Of a stretch of DNA of 64,000 bases, positions 17,903 to 26,564 are shown piece after piece. The stretch comes from an uncultured Clostridia bacterium (lineage in GTDB: Bacteria; Bacillota; Clostridia; Oscillospirales; Ruminococcaceae): contig CANQPL010000007.1 of the NCBI GenBank assembly GCA_947625735.1, positions 35,153-99,152 of the forward strand, read 5' to 3'. The translations under genes and the position numbers were made by a program. Numbering within the stretch: the stretch's first letter is position 1; every line of letters begins with the position of its first letter. Under the pieces are notes generated by a model. It did no database searches and was not told where the DNA came from. It was given only the letters and a program-made list of their open reading frames with translations.

Positions 17903-19285
17903 TCAGCGTTCGCAAAGCGGCTGATACTGGCGATGCTTTGCTACGCTCTTGTATGCAGGACGTATTATCTTTCCTGCGTTGGCAAGCTCCTCTATGCGGT
18001 GAGCCGACCAGCCTGCTATCCTCGCTATGGCAAAAAGCGGTGTGTACAGCTCGTTTGGTAGCTCCAGCATATTGTATACAAATCCGCTGTAGAAGTCTAC
18101 ATTTGCTGCAACGCCCTTGTAAATGTGACGCTCCTGTCCTATTATCTGAGGCGCAAGACGCTCTACCATGTGATAAAGCTCCAGCTCCTTTTCCTTGCCC
18201 TTTTCCACTGCAAGCCTGTCGGTAAAGGAACGGAATATATTCGCTCTCGGGTCGGAAATGGAGTACACCGCATGACCCATTCCGTAGATAAGTCCCTGAC
18301 GGTCAAATGCCTCCTTTTTTAAGAGCTTCCGGAGATAAGCTCCTACCTCCTCCTCGTCTGCCCAGTCCTTTACATTTGCTTTAAGATCATCAAACATCTC
18401 CGTTACCTTAACGTTTGCTCCGCCGTGCTTGGGTCCCTTTAGTGAACCGAGGGCTGCCGCTATTGCCGAATAGGTATCAGTACCTGAGGAGGTAACAACA
18501 TGAGTGGTAAAGCTGGAGTTGTTTCCGCCGCCGTGTTCGGCATGAAGCACAAGGGCAATGTCCAGTACCTTTGCTTCAAGCTCTGTAAATTTGCTGTCGG
18601 CTCTTAACAGGTGAAGTATGTTCTGAGCCGTGGAATACTCGGGCGAGGGCTGATGAATTATCAGGCTCTCTCCGTCAATGTAATAATTCTTAGCCTGATA
18701 CCCGTAAACTGCGATAAGCGGCATAAGGGCAATAAGCTCCAGCGACTGCTTTAACACGTTCGGTATAGATGTATCGTTGGGGGCGCTGTCGTAGGAAAAT
18801 AATGTAAGCACTCCCCTTGCCATGCTGTTCATGATATCAAAGCTGGGTGATTTCATCATTATATCACGCACAAAGGTAGTGGGAAGTCTCCTGTTTTCGG
18901 CAAGCAGTGAGGTAAATTCCTCAAGCTCGGTCTTTGTGGGGAGCTCTCCGAAAAGCAGCAGATATGCTGTTTCCTCAAAGCCGTACCGCTGATCCCTGCC
19001 GAATCCTGCCACAATATCATTGATGCTGTATCCCCTGTAATACAGCTTTCCCTCGCAAGGGATCATTTCATTATCCTCTACAATATAGGATACTATCTCC
19101 GATATCTCAGTCAGTCCCGCAAGAACTCCCTTGCCGTTAATGTCACGAAGTCCCCTCTTTACCTCGTACTTGCCGTACAAGCTCGGGTCTATCGCTCCGT
19201 TACGGACGCATTTTTCCGCCAGCTTCTCTATCTGTGGAGTAACATTTGTAAAATGTATGTCGGAAAAGCTGTAATTTGTAGCCAT
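17903..19285 (-). CDS. Citrate synthase
   Basis: A 460-residue type I-like citrate synthase condensing acetyl-CoA and oxaloacetate. Seen are LHAEHGGGNNSSF with the substrate-binding His, KHGGANVKVTEMF, YGMGHAVYSISDPRA with the second catalytic His, and VDFYSGFVYNML with the catalytic Asp. The N-terminal GKLYYRGYSINDIV matches the small-domain approach. In such anaerobes it usually serves the oxidative half of an incomplete TCA cycle for glutamate synthesis. No aconitase or isocitrate dehydrogenase is adjacent. 2-methylcitrate synthase is the main alternative. Confidence 0.93.
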   Translation of the reverse strand: MATNYSFSDIHFTNVTPQIEKLAEKCVRNGAIDPSLYGKYEVKRGLRDINGKGVLAGLTEISEIVSYIVEDNEMIPCEGKLYYRGYSINDIVAGFGRDQRYGFEETAYLLLFGELPTKTELEEFTSLLAENRRLPTTFVRDIMMKSPSFDIMNSMARGVLTLFSYDSAPNDTSIPNVLKQSLELIALMPLIAVYGYQAKNYYIDGESLIIHQPSPEYSTAQNILHLLRADSKFTELEAKVLDIALVLHAEHGGGNNSSFTTHVVTSSGTDTYSAIAAALGSLKGPKHGGANVKVTEMFDDLKANVKDWADEEEVGAYLRKLLKKEAFDRQGLIYGMGHAVYSISDPRANIFRSFTDRLAVEKGKEKELELYHMVERLAPQIIGQERHIYKGVAANVDFYSGFVYNMLELPNELYTPLFAIARIAGWSAHRIEELANAGKIIRPAYKSVAKHRQYQPLCER

Positions 19286-19509
19286 TTCTTCTCCCGTCCT
19301 TTCTTTAAAGTATTTTAATCGAAAATATACAATTTAATTATACCATATTTTTTATCTGAACACAAGGGTTAATAAGTAAATTAACAAATTTTCATCATTT
19401 TAACACAAAACTTCATGAATTAATATTTCAAATTTGTTTAAAAAATATTATCTTTGCATAATTTAATGTAGTGATATCTGTTCAAAATGGAAATATTTTT
19501 ACTTTTTCA

Positions 19510-19538
19510 TTGCTTTTTTATCCCATTTCTGATATAAT
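19510..19538 (+). promoter_or_regulatory. Promoter for the GH27 gene
   Basis: TTGCTT (19510-19515) and TATAAT (19533-19538) are 17 bases apart. It lies in the 323-base A+T-rich divergent gap 19286-19608, in which I see no RNA gene or repeat. Confidence 0.65.
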
Positions 19539-19608
19539 TAAAATATACTTTACAAATGCAGCGCAGGCAGATGTCTGCAATTTATTTTAATTAAAAAGGA
19601 GGAGCATT

Positions 19609-20760
19609 ATGAGCAGACCCTTATCTCCCACGCCTCCAATGGGCTGGAATTCATGGAACACCTTCAGCTGGAACGTAAATGAGGAGCTTATACTTTCTAC
19701 CGCCGAATATATGGTTTCCGAAGGACTTCTTGATGCGGGCTATGAATATGTGGTAATTGACGACTGCTGGAGCGAAAAACAGCGTGAAAACGGCAGACTT
19801 GTCCCCGACAGGAAAAAATTCCCGAACGGTATCCGTCCCATTGCCGACAGACTCCATTCCCTCGGGCTTAAACTTGGAATTTACTCCTGTGCGGGTACTC
19901 ACACCTGCGGCGGATTTCCCGGCAGCTTTGAACATGAATTTACCGATGCCGATACCTTCGCCGAATGGGGCGTGGATTACCTGAAATACGACTACTGCTA
20001 CAAGCCCGACAGCGCTGACGGCGAAAATCTCTACAGACGCATGGGAATGGCTCTTCGCTGCTGCGGACGGGACATTGTTCTGTCTGCCTGCTGCTGGGGA
20101 AAGGACGAGGTACATAAATGGATAAGACATACGGGCGCTCAGCTTTTCCGTTCAACAGGCGATATCCGTGATAACTGGGATTCCATAAAAACAATTGCTC
20201 TTTCACAGCTTGACAAGACTTATTTTTCCGCTCCCTACTGCCATAACGATCTTGATATGCTGGTGGTGGGAATGCACGGAAAAAGCGATAACAGCTGGAT
20301 TGCTGATGTGGTAGGCGGCTGCTCGGATACGGAGTATAAAACTCATTTCGCTTTATGGGCTTTAATGAGTTCTCCTCTTATGGTGGGCTGCGACATACGG
20401 AATATGAAGCCCTCTACAAAAAATATTCTGCTCAATAAAGATATAATTTCCATTGATCAGGATATTGAGTGCAGAGGTCCTTATGTGATACGCCAGTGGA
20501 ACAATCCCCAGAAGGTATTTGCTCTTGTAAAGCCACTTTATGACGGCTCTTATGCTATCGGTATGTTCAACTTCGGAGACAGGACAAACGAAATGTCGCT
20601 CCAGCTTTACGATATGGGGCTGCCCGTTTCAAGCGGGAGAGGTCTTTCCCTGTATGACTGCTATTCTCACAAGGATACAGGCGTTTTTTCGGAAAGAATA
20701 GTACAGAATATACCCTCCCGTGACTGCATGGTCTTTAAGGCAAGGGCTGTAAGGCTGTGA
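19609..20760 (+). CDS. Alpha-galactosidase, glycoside hydrolase family 27
   Basis: A 383-residue enzyme removing terminal alpha-galactosyl units from galacto-oligosaccharides or galactomannan. GH27 features are seen: PPMGWNSWNTFSWN at the N-terminus, the VVIDDCW strand, YLKYDYC with the nucleophile Asp near residue 127, and STGDIRDNW carrying the acid/base Asp near 182. There is no signal peptide, so it is probably cytoplasmic and acts on imported oligosaccharides. A GGAGGAG site precedes the ATG. Its stop overlaps the GTG start of a small zinc-binding protein. Confidence 0.94.
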   Translation: MSRPLSPTPPMGWNSWNTFSWNVNEELILSTAEYMVSEGLLDAGYEYVVIDDCWSEKQRENGRLVPDRKKFPNGIRPIADRLHSLGLKLGIYSCAGTHTCGGFPGSFEHEFTDADTFAEWGVDYLKYDYCYKPDSADGENLYRRMGMALRCCGRDIVLSACCWGKDEVHKWIRHTGAQLFRSTGDIRDNWDSIKTIALSQLDKTYFSAPYCHNDLDMLVVGMHGKSDNSWIADVVGGCSDTEYKTHFALWALMSSPLMVGCDIRNMKPSTKNILLNKDIISIDQDIECRGPYVIRQWNNPQKVFALVKPLYDGSYAIGMFNFGDRTNEMSLQLYDMGLPVSSGRGLSLYDCYSHKDTGVFSERIVQNIPSRDCMVFKARAVRL

Positions 20761-20963
20761 ACGGAAATTACGATAGCTGTTTTCGCTGCACTGCTCCCCT
20801 TTCCGATGACGACATAGCAATTTACAGAAAACTCGTTTTCAGAGGAGCGGAAAATTTTCTGTGTATAGACTGCCTTGCCGATAAATTCGGGTGTACCCGT
20901 GAAAAAATCGAACAGCTCATACTATATTACCGAAAAAGCGGAATGTGTACTCTTTTCAGATAA
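20757..20963 (+). CDS. Small protein with two CxxC motifs
   Basis: A 68-residue protein starting at GTG within GTGA, which overlaps the alpha-galactosidase stop codon by four bases, so translation is coupled. CFRC (residues 8-11) and CIDC (36-39) would bind one zinc ion. Between and after them are helical stretches (DDDIAIYRKLVFRG, CTREKIEQLILYYRKSG). The whole ends CTLFR. I recognise the general look of short clostridial zinc-ribbon proteins of unknown function but assign no role. Confidence 0.72.
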   Translation: MNGNYDSCFRCTAPLSDDDIAIYRKLVFRGAENFLCIDCLADKFGCTREKIEQLILYYRKSGMCTLFR

Positions 20964-21010
20964 TCGTTTTCACTTGTATACCTGCTTCATATCGAGAGGT
21001 GAATAAGCAT

Positions 21011-21049
21011 AAAACAGTCATGCCCTTTTCCCGTGAGCATGGCTGTTTT
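21011..21049 (+). terminator. Probable terminator after the GH27 / small zinc protein pair
   Basis: AAAACAGTCATGC and GCATGGCTGTTTT form a long stem with one wobble and a T-run inside its 3' arm. It lies about 50 bases after the stop codon. Confidence 0.65.
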
Positions 21050-21128
21050 CCCGTGCTTTGGGGCAGGTTATGCAGAGTTTACTGCGAGTTCACTCCTGCT
21101 CAGTAAAAAATGCATAAGGAGGAGATCC

Positions 21129-22037
21129 ATGAAAATTGACAGATTGATAGGAATTTTATCTGTTCTGCTGCAAAAGGAAAAAGTCACATCACGGGAGCTT
21201 GCCGAAAAATTTGAGGTTTCACAAAGGACTATCCTGCGTGATGTGGACTCACTTTGTCGGGCTGGAATACCCCTTCTCTCGGAACAGGGCAGCGGCGGCG
21301 GTATTTCCATAATGGACGGATACACAATTGATCGGACTTTGCTTTCATCTGAGGATATACAGGCAATACTTGCGGGACTTAAAAGCCTTGACAGTGTAAG
21401 CAATTCAAATAAGTACCGTCTGCTGATGGACAGATTATCTTCCGAACAACCACGCACAGCTAAAGTAAACAACAGCTTTATCATTGATCTGTCAAGTTGG
21501 GATAAATCGGCAGTATCGGATAAAATAGAGCTTATAAAGATTGCGTTGGAGCAGCGGCATATTATCTCATTCCGATACTTTTCCCCGAATGGCGAAAGCT
21601 GCCGCAGAATAGAGCCGTATCACCTGATATTTCAGTGGTCGTCGTGGTATGTATGGGGATACTGCACCGATCGTGAGGATTACCGTATGTTCAAGCTCAC
21701 ACGAATGGCGGAGCTTGCTGTGACGGAGGATATAATCCCCGAAAGAAATGTTCCCGTATATACCTGTGACAAGCTGCGTCATACAAAGGGTGAAATAAAA
21801 GTAACTGTCAGGTTCGATAATTCCGTAAGGTGGCGTATTATAGATGAGTTCGGAACGGATATCCCAAAGGATAACGGCAGCAATGATCTGCTGATGACAT
21901 TTACATGGTCGGACAAGCAGTCTTTTTTCAGCTATATACTTACCTTTGGCAGCAGTGCTGAGATAATAGAGCCGCCCGAATACCGGAAGGAATTCGGGTC
22001 GCTTTTAAAAAATATTTTCTCAAAATATGAAACATGA
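21129..22037 (+). CDS. WYL-domain transcriptional regulator with N-terminal HTH (YafY-like)
   Basis: A 302-residue regulator. Residues 5-60 are a winged helix (RLIGILSVLLQKEKVTSREL, SQRTILRDVDSLCRAGIPLL). The WYL sensor follows at about 145-220 (ISFRYFSPNGESCRRIEPYH, WSSWYVWGYCTDREDYRMFKL), then a WCX-type C-terminal extension. The ATG at 21129 is chosen because GGAGGAG lies just before it; the open frame extends to 21033 without support. It directly precedes ridA- and gyrI-like genes. Overlapping palindromes right after its stop are plausible binding sites. Confidence 0.9.
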   Translation: MKIDRLIGILSVLLQKEKVTSRELAEKFEVSQRTILRDVDSLCRAGIPLLSEQGSGGGISIMDGYTIDRTLLSSEDIQAILAGLKSLDSVSNSNKYRLLMDRLSSEQPRTAKVNNSFIIDLSSWDKSAVSDKIELIKIALEQRHIISFRYFSPNGESCRRIEPYHLIFQWSSWYVWGYCTDREDYRMFKLTRMAELAVTEDIIPERNVPVYTCDKLRHTKGEIKVTVRFDNSVRWRIIDEFGTDIPKDNGSNDLLMTFTWSDKQSFFSYILTFGSSAEIIEPPEYRKEFGSLLKNIFSKYET

Positions 22038-22068
22038 CATACTGCTGTCATATACGGTATGATATAAT
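22034..22068 (+). promoter_or_regulatory. Promoter with overlapping palindromes before the RidA-like gene
   Basis: ATGACA-TACTGC-TGTCAT (22034-22051) and TCATA-TACGG-TATGA (22048-22062) overlap and fill the -35 and spacer region of a TATAAT box at 22063-22068, which has no good -35 of its own. That layout suits activator or repressor control, most simply by the WYL protein whose stop codon it touches. The palindromes are seen; the regulator is inferred. Confidence 0.5.
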
Positions 22069-22101
22069 GGGTGCTGTAATATCTTGAAAGGAGCATCTGT
22101 T

Positions 22102-22506
22102 ATGACTGAAATTATAAGAAAAGATGTTTGTAATGACTTTGCACACTCGGGCATCATCAAGGCAGGCGATTATTGCTTTCTGAGTTACTGTACGGGCAAT
22201 GTGGGAGGGACTGTTGAGGAACAGATAAACGGTGCTTTTGATGAAATGGAAAGACGTCTTGCTATGTTTGACCTTACGCTTGAAAACGTGGTGCAAATGG
22301 ACTGTCTGTTTCGTGATGTGTGGAATATCCCCGTAATGGAAAAGGTCATACGGAAACGATTTAACGGAAAATATCCTGTACGAAAGTCGATATGTACCGA
22401 ATTTGCCCATGTTGGCGGAGAAAACGGCTTGCAGTTTCAGGCTGACGCTGTGGCTTACTGTGGTATAAGGGAAGAGGGCGTATCTTATGGACAGGTGTGT
22501 ATTTAA
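22102..22506 (+). CDS. RidA (YjgF/YER057c/UK114) family protein
   Basis: A 134-residue single-domain protein. RidA-like features are KAGDYCFLSYCTGNVGGTVE, EEQINGAFDEMERRLA, LENVVQMDCLFRDV and the late VRKSICTEFAHVGGENGLQF region. RidA proteins hydrolyse reactive enamine/imine intermediates from PLP enzymes, but many subgroups lack that activity. Here the canonical Arg appears in KYPVRKSI, so the active site may be kept. It starts 64 bases after the WYL gene, with a GAAAGGAG site. A 45-base gap to the GyrI-like gene suggests one transcript. Confidence 0.82.
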   Translation: MTEIIRKDVCNDFAHSGIIKAGDYCFLSYCTGNVGGTVEEQINGAFDEMERRLAMFDLTLENVVQMDCLFRDVWNIPVMEKVIRKRFNGKYPVRKSICTEFAHVGGENGLQFQADAVAYCGIREEGVSYGQVCI

Positions 22507-22551
22507 AAAATGTGACACTTCAAATAATATTTATAAAAAGGAGAAAAATTA

Positions 22552-23178
22552 ATGCCCTTCGATTATAAAAAAGAATACAAGGAATTTTATATGCCGCCCA
22601 AAAAACCGACTATTGTAACAGTACCGCCCATGAATTATATCGCTGTTCGGGGACAGGGCGATCCCAATGAGGAAAACGGCGCATACAAGCAGTCTGTCGG
22701 TATGCTGTATGCAATTGCGTTTACAATTAAAATGAGCAAGCTGGGAAATCATCATATAAAAGGGTATTTTGACTATGTAGTGCCGCCGCTTGAGGGGTTA
22801 TGGCGGCAGGACGGCTCCCGTGAGATAGACTATGCACATAAGGAAAATTTTAAGTGGGTGTCGCTTATCCGTCTGCCGGATTTTGTGACCCTGTCCGATT
22901 TTGAGTGGGCAATTGCGGAGGCGTCCGAAAAGAAGAAAAAGAATTTTTCAGATGTGCAGTTTCTGTCATATAATGAGGGCTTGTGCGTGCAGTGTATGCA
23001 TATCGGCAGCTATGATAACGAACCGGAAACGATTGGACTTCTTCATGAGTTTACAGAGAAGGAGGGGTATTCCCTCGATATCTCGGACACTCGCCTTCAC
23101 CACGAAATTTATCTTTCCGACCCTCGGCGTGCTGCTTCGGAAAAACTGAAAACTGTCATACGGCTTCCTATTAAATGA
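22552..23178 (+). CDS. GyrI-like small-molecule-binding protein
   Basis: A 208-residue protein of the SRPBCC-unrelated GyrI-like (SOUL/GyrI superfamily) type, without a DNA-binding domain. It opens MPFDYKKEYKEFYMPPKKP and has MNYIAVRGQGDPNEENG, YKQSVGMLYAIAFTIKM, and a late cluster CMHIGSYDNEPETIGLLHEF. The conserved Glu of the multidrug-binding pocket is probably within NEENG or EPETI. Such proteins bind or hydrolyse cationic hydrophobic compounds. Linkage with the WYL regulator and RidA suggests a detoxification operon (inferred). Confidence 0.82.
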   Translation: MPFDYKKEYKEFYMPPKKPTIVTVPPMNYIAVRGQGDPNEENGAYKQSVGMLYAIAFTIKMSKLGNHHIKGYFDYVVPPLEGLWRQDGSREIDYAHKENFKWVSLIRLPDFVTLSDFEWAIAEASEKKKKNFSDVQFLSYNEGLCVQCMHIGSYDNEPETIGLLHEFTEKEGYSLDISDTRLHHEIYLSDPRRAASEKLKTVIRLPIK

Positions 23179-23184
23179 AAAGCC

Positions 23185-23222
23185 AAAAAAACCGCCGAAT
23201 GCCCTAAAGGACACTCGGCGGC
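23185..23222 (-). terminator. Terminator of tRNA-Arg
   Basis: On the minus strand GCCGCCGA...TCGGCGG forms a stem followed by seven T. It also marks the end of the convergent GyrI-like gene. Confidence 0.82.
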
Positions 23223-23233
23223 TGTGCTTTAAG

Positions 23234-23307
23234 CGCGTTGTAAGGGACTCGAACCCCTGACCTACTGGTTCGTAGCCAGTCACTCTATCCGGCTGAGCTA
23301 ACAACGC
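23234..23307 (-). tRNA. tRNA-Arg (anticodon ACG)
   Basis: A cloverleaf reads on the minus strand: acceptor GCGTTGT/ACAACGC, D-loop AGCTCAGCCGGATAGAG, anticodon stem ACTGG/CCAGT with loop CTACGAA (anticodon ACG), and T-arm GGGGTTCGAGTCCC. The 3' CCA is not encoded. A34 would be deaminated to inosine. Confidence 0.96.
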
Positions 23308-23326
23308 ATCTTCATTCAGCTTTATT

Positions 23327-23355
23327 ATTATACCACATTCGATACGCTTTGTCAA
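23327..23355 (-). promoter_or_regulatory. Promoter for tRNA-Arg
   Basis: Minus-strand TTGACA (23350-23355) and TATAAT (23327-23332) are separated by 17 bases, a full consensus match, about 20 bases upstream of the tRNA. Confidence 0.85.
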
Positions 23356-23445
23356 GTGCTTTTTTAAAAAAATTTTCCCTTTTTGATTATTTTTTCCTTT
23401 TTCAGCCAAATATATAAACAGTAAAACGAGAAAGGAATTGATAAA

Positions 23446-24084
23446 ATGAAAAAGCTCCCAAAATTTTCCACAACATCACTTATTGCCGCCGCTATGACCT
23501 TTTCTCTGCTTGCAAGCGGCATTATCACCGCCGTAACCGCCGAAAAGCACGTTGAAAGCAGTCTTGTAAGACTACATATCCTTGCGGATTCCGACTCAGA
23601 AGAGGATCAGCAGCTCAAGTTAAAAGTAAGAGATGCCGTTCTTGCCGCTTCTGATGAAATATTTGAACCCTACTCCACATCGGAAGATGCACTCCTCTCT
23701 CTTTATAACAATATGGACAGGATAAAGGAGATCGCCGACAGCACCCTTGCAGAGTGCGGCAGTACGGATACGGTGACCTGTGAGCTTACCCGTATGCCCT
23801 TTGATACAAGATATTACGATGACCTGACCGTTCCCGCAGGCGAATACACCGCACTTCGTATAACCATAGGCAGCGGTCAGGGCAAAAACTGGTGGTGCGT
23901 CATGTACCCGCCCCTTTGTATCCCCTGTGCTGCCGCTCAGATGACAGATGAGGAGATCATGGAAAAATACGGCGGTGAGCTTACCGATGAAGATATTCTC
24001 CTGCTCACTTGTGAGGAGGACTATGAGGCTCGCCTTTATATTGCAGAGGTGATAAAAAAGCTGCTTGATGCTGTCAACAATTAA
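23446..24084 (+). CDS. spoIIR: Stage II sporulation protein R
   Basis: A 212-residue secreted protein. A hydrophobic segment at about residues 10-30 acts as a signal or anchor. The SpoIIR core follows with VRLHILADSDSEEDQQLKLK, VRDAVLAA, then YTALRITIGSGQGKNWWCVM and the YPPLC motif. In Bacillus the forespore-made protein triggers processing of pro-sigma-E by SpoIIGA in the mother cell. Its presence implies a sporulation programme in this lineage. GAAAGGAA precedes the ATG. It is monocistronic with its own terminator. Confidence 0.94.
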   Translation: MKKLPKFSTTSLIAAAMTFSLLASGIITAVTAEKHVESSLVRLHILADSDSEEDQQLKLKVRDAVLAASDEIFEPYSTSEDALLSLYNNMDRIKEIADSTLAECGSTDTVTCELTRMPFDTRYYDDLTVPAGEYTALRITIGSGQGKNWWCVMYPPLCIPCAAAQMTDEEIMEKYGGELTDEDILLLTCEEDYEARLYIAEVIKKLLDAVNN

Positions 24085-24106
24085 GGCAGTACCGTACAAA
24101 CACCTT

Positions 24107-24157
24107 AAAAAAGACTGCTGTCCTGCATTTCATTTTGCAGGATCGCAGTCTTTTTTA
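24107..24157 (+). terminator. Intrinsic terminator after spoIIR
   Basis: AAGACTGCTGTCCTGCA pairs with TGCAGGATCGCAGTCTT, followed by a T-run. A closely similar hairpin (AAGACTGC...GCAGTCTT) follows lysA at 43984-44040. The preceding GGCAGTACCGTACAAA (24085-24100) resembles one arm of the inverted repeat at 32613-32664. Confidence 0.85.
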
Positions 24158-24203
24158 TTTAAAGTGTTTTATAGCGCCATAAAAACGTTAATAAAATCCT
24201 TTA

Positions 24204-26195
24204 TCAGACCTTTACAATTGAGGGCTGTACCACTCTGCCGTTGCGAAGATTCTTGTACCCTTGCAGCAAAACTTCCTTTACAGGTCCATCGTTTGAAGGA
24301 CCCGCCTTGCCCTTTGCAAAGAAAGCAGCCTTTCTTTCTTCTCTGCTCATTACCTTAGAATGCTGCTCCTCATTATAAGCATCACCCGGCTTGGTGTCAA
24401 GGAGCGCATATTTGGGCGTGGAATAGCTGCTGTTGTGGAAGTCCAGAAAATATCTGAATATCTGATTGATAGTCTTTACATCTGTAAAGTCCTCGTTGTC
24501 GATCTTCTGCTTTGTAAATTCCCAGAGAGCCTGAATATTACCCCACTGCGCACCGCTTGACAGGAAGCTGCTGATCGTAAGATTTTCTGTGAAAATTTCT
24601 TTAAGACCTGCCTTTGTATTGGGAGCAAGATTCTGGAACTTTTCAAACATACTGGTTAGATCGCCGAATGTGAGCTTGTATGCTTCCATATCCTTGTTAA
24701 GCTGCTCAATAAGATTTGTTTTCTGGCTTATCTCAGCATTTCTTTCAAGTATCTGATCGTTAAGCTCATCTACTGATGCTTTCAGAGTATCGGAGTACTT
24801 GCTGATCTCCTCGATCTGAGAATTTTTGGTTTTAAGAGCTTCTGCATACTGACTGAGCTTGCCGCTTACCTCGCCGATCTGCGATGTGAGCGTGTTTATC
24901 TGATTATCCTTATCCGCAACGATTGAGCGTGCATTCTCCACCTCTTCTGCGTAGGCATTGGCAGTCTCGGCATACTCGTTAATCTTCTGACGGAAGATTT
25001 GGAGCTGGGAATTAATGGTATTTATTGTGTTATCCTTCTGAGAAAGCTGTTCCTGAAGTGCGTTTGCTTTTCCCTCAGCCTCGGCAATGCTTGCGGCAGC
25101 GGAATCGGCTGTTGCCTTATATGTACCGATCTCAGCAGAAAGCTTATCCGCACGCTCTTTCTCGGAGGCATACTCGGAGGTCTTTGCAGACAGCTTTGCA
25201 TTTGCATCTTCGGCTGCTTTTTTCGCTTCTGAAAGTTCTTTGTCCTTCTGCGCGATGCTTCCCTGAAGCTCTGTGATCCTGCTCTCCTTTTCGGCAACCT
25301 TTCCGGAAAGCTCCTCTACCTTTGCGGCAGATGCAGCAGCTCCGGAAGCCTTGATGTCAAGCTCTGTTACCTTTGTCTCTGTCTGAGCAAGCCTCTGTTT
25401 TGTTTCGTTCAGAGCGGCTTCTGTCTCGGAAAGCTTCTGCCTTGTCTGTGCAGCGGTGCTTTCTGCATCGGAGAGCTTCTGCTTTGTATCATTAAGCGCA
25501 TTTTCTGTTTCTTTCAGCTTCTCCTCAACCTGTCCATGCTTTGCAGCAAGCTCATCTCTTGAAGCAGCAGCCGAAGCGGAATCCGCAGCATTCTGCGCTT
25601 TCTGAGCCTCAAGCTCACCGGTAAGAGAGGTAACCTTCTCGGTAAGTCTTGCTATTTCGGCATCCTTTTCGGAGCCGGAGGATTCAAGCTGCTTTTTCAT
25701 ATCCTCTTGGGCTGTTCCCATTGCATCGACCTGCGCTTTAAGCGCACATTCGGAGGCGGAAAGCTCGGCTATGCGTTTTTCCTTGTCGGTAATTCCTGCT
25801 CTCAGCTCGTCTATCTCTCTGGTAAGACGGGCAATACGCTCCTGTGCTATCTTTTCACTGTCGCTTGCCTCGGAGGAATGTTTATTGATCTCTTCATTCA
25901 GACGGGCGATCTCTGCATTTTTGCTGTCAAGCTCAGTCCTGAGTGTTTCTGATGCGGCAGATACCTCACTGAGCTTTGCGTTAAGCTCAGCATATTTCCT
26001 CTCTGCCTCTTCCTTATAGGCTGCGGCAGCGGAGGCTTCAGCGGAAAGATTTTCTTCCAGTTCTTTTATCTTATTTTCGTATTCCTTTAGCTGCTTTGAA
26101 ATATTCTCCTCACTCAGCACCTTTAAGATCTCGCTTTTTATACCGTCCTCTCTCAGTACGGCAAGCAGCAGTTCCTTAAATTCAGCATGATCCAT
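24204..26195 (-). CDS. Long coiled-coil protein with conserved-looking C-terminal domain
   Basis: A 663-residue protein. Residues 1-35 form a short helical head (MDHAEFKELLLAVLREDGIK). Residues 36-505 are almost continuous Glu/Lys/Ala coiled coil, as in SMC or tropomyosin-like proteins. Residues 515-663 form a distinct folded end (WGNIQALWEFTKQKIDNEDF, FRYFLDFHNSS, EVLLQGYKNLRNG, VVQPSIVKV). There is no Walker ATPase, signal peptide or membrane span, so it is a cytoplasmic scaffold of unknown role. Small coiled-coil tails with this end may accompany Hsp70-type partners, but I cannot confirm that. It is monocistronic, with a consensus promoter at 26255-26283. Confidence 0.75.
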   Translation of the reverse strand: MDHAEFKELLLAVLREDGIKSEILKVLSEENISKQLKEYENKIKELEENLSAEASAAAAYKEEAERKYAELNAKLSEVSAASETLRTELDSKNAEIARLNEEINKHSSEASDSEKIAQERIARLTREIDELRAGITDKEKRIAELSASECALKAQVDAMGTAQEDMKKQLESSGSEKDAEIARLTEKVTSLTGELEAQKAQNAADSASAAASRDELAAKHGQVEEKLKETENALNDTKQKLSDAESTAAQTRQKLSETEAALNETKQRLAQTETKVTELDIKASGAAASAAKVEELSGKVAEKESRITELQGSIAQKDKELSEAKKAAEDANAKLSAKTSEYASEKERADKLSAEIGTYKATADSAAASIAEAEGKANALQEQLSQKDNTINTINSQLQIFRQKINEYAETANAYAEEVENARSIVADKDNQINTLTSQIGEVSGKLSQYAEALKTKNSQIEEISKYSDTLKASVDELNDQILERNAEISQKTNLIEQLNKDMEAYKLTFGDLTSMFEKFQNLAPNTKAGLKEIFTENLTISSFLSSGAQWGNIQALWEFTKQKIDNEDFTDVKTINQIFRYFLDFHNSSYSTPKYALLDTKPGDAYNEEQHSKVMSREERKAAFFAKGKAGPSNDGPVKEVLLQGYKNLRNGRVVQPSIVKV

Positions 26196-26254
26196 ATATA
26201 CTCAACCACCCGTTCTCAAAAGATTTTTGGTTCCGTAAAAAACCCTATACAGTA

Positions 26255-26283
26255 ATGATAACATAAAAATGCTTATTTGTCAA
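26255..26283 (-). promoter_or_regulatory. Promoter for the coiled-coil gene
   Basis: Minus-strand TTGACA (26278-26283) and TATCAT (26255-26260) with a 17-base spacer. The remainder of the 369-base gap up to 26564 shows no clear second promoter or RNA structure. Confidence 0.72.
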
Positions 26284-26564
26284 ATGATTTTTTGTAGAAA
26301 ATGTGCATTGTTTTTTGTCAAAGAATACAAAAATTGAATTGATATTTTGTAAAGGTTAGAAATCTAATTATTTTTCGGATTGCTCTTTATGCTGTCTGTG
26401 TCCCTGATATTCCTGTTTTTCCTCACAAAAAAATCTGTCGTAAAAAGAAAAAATACTCCTGCTTTACCGATTTTTTCACTGCTGCCTGCTTTCGATGTAT
26501 TTTTTCTGCTTGTCCGGGGTAAAATCTGTATATGAAATCATTTGTAAGGAAAGGAAATGGTCTG

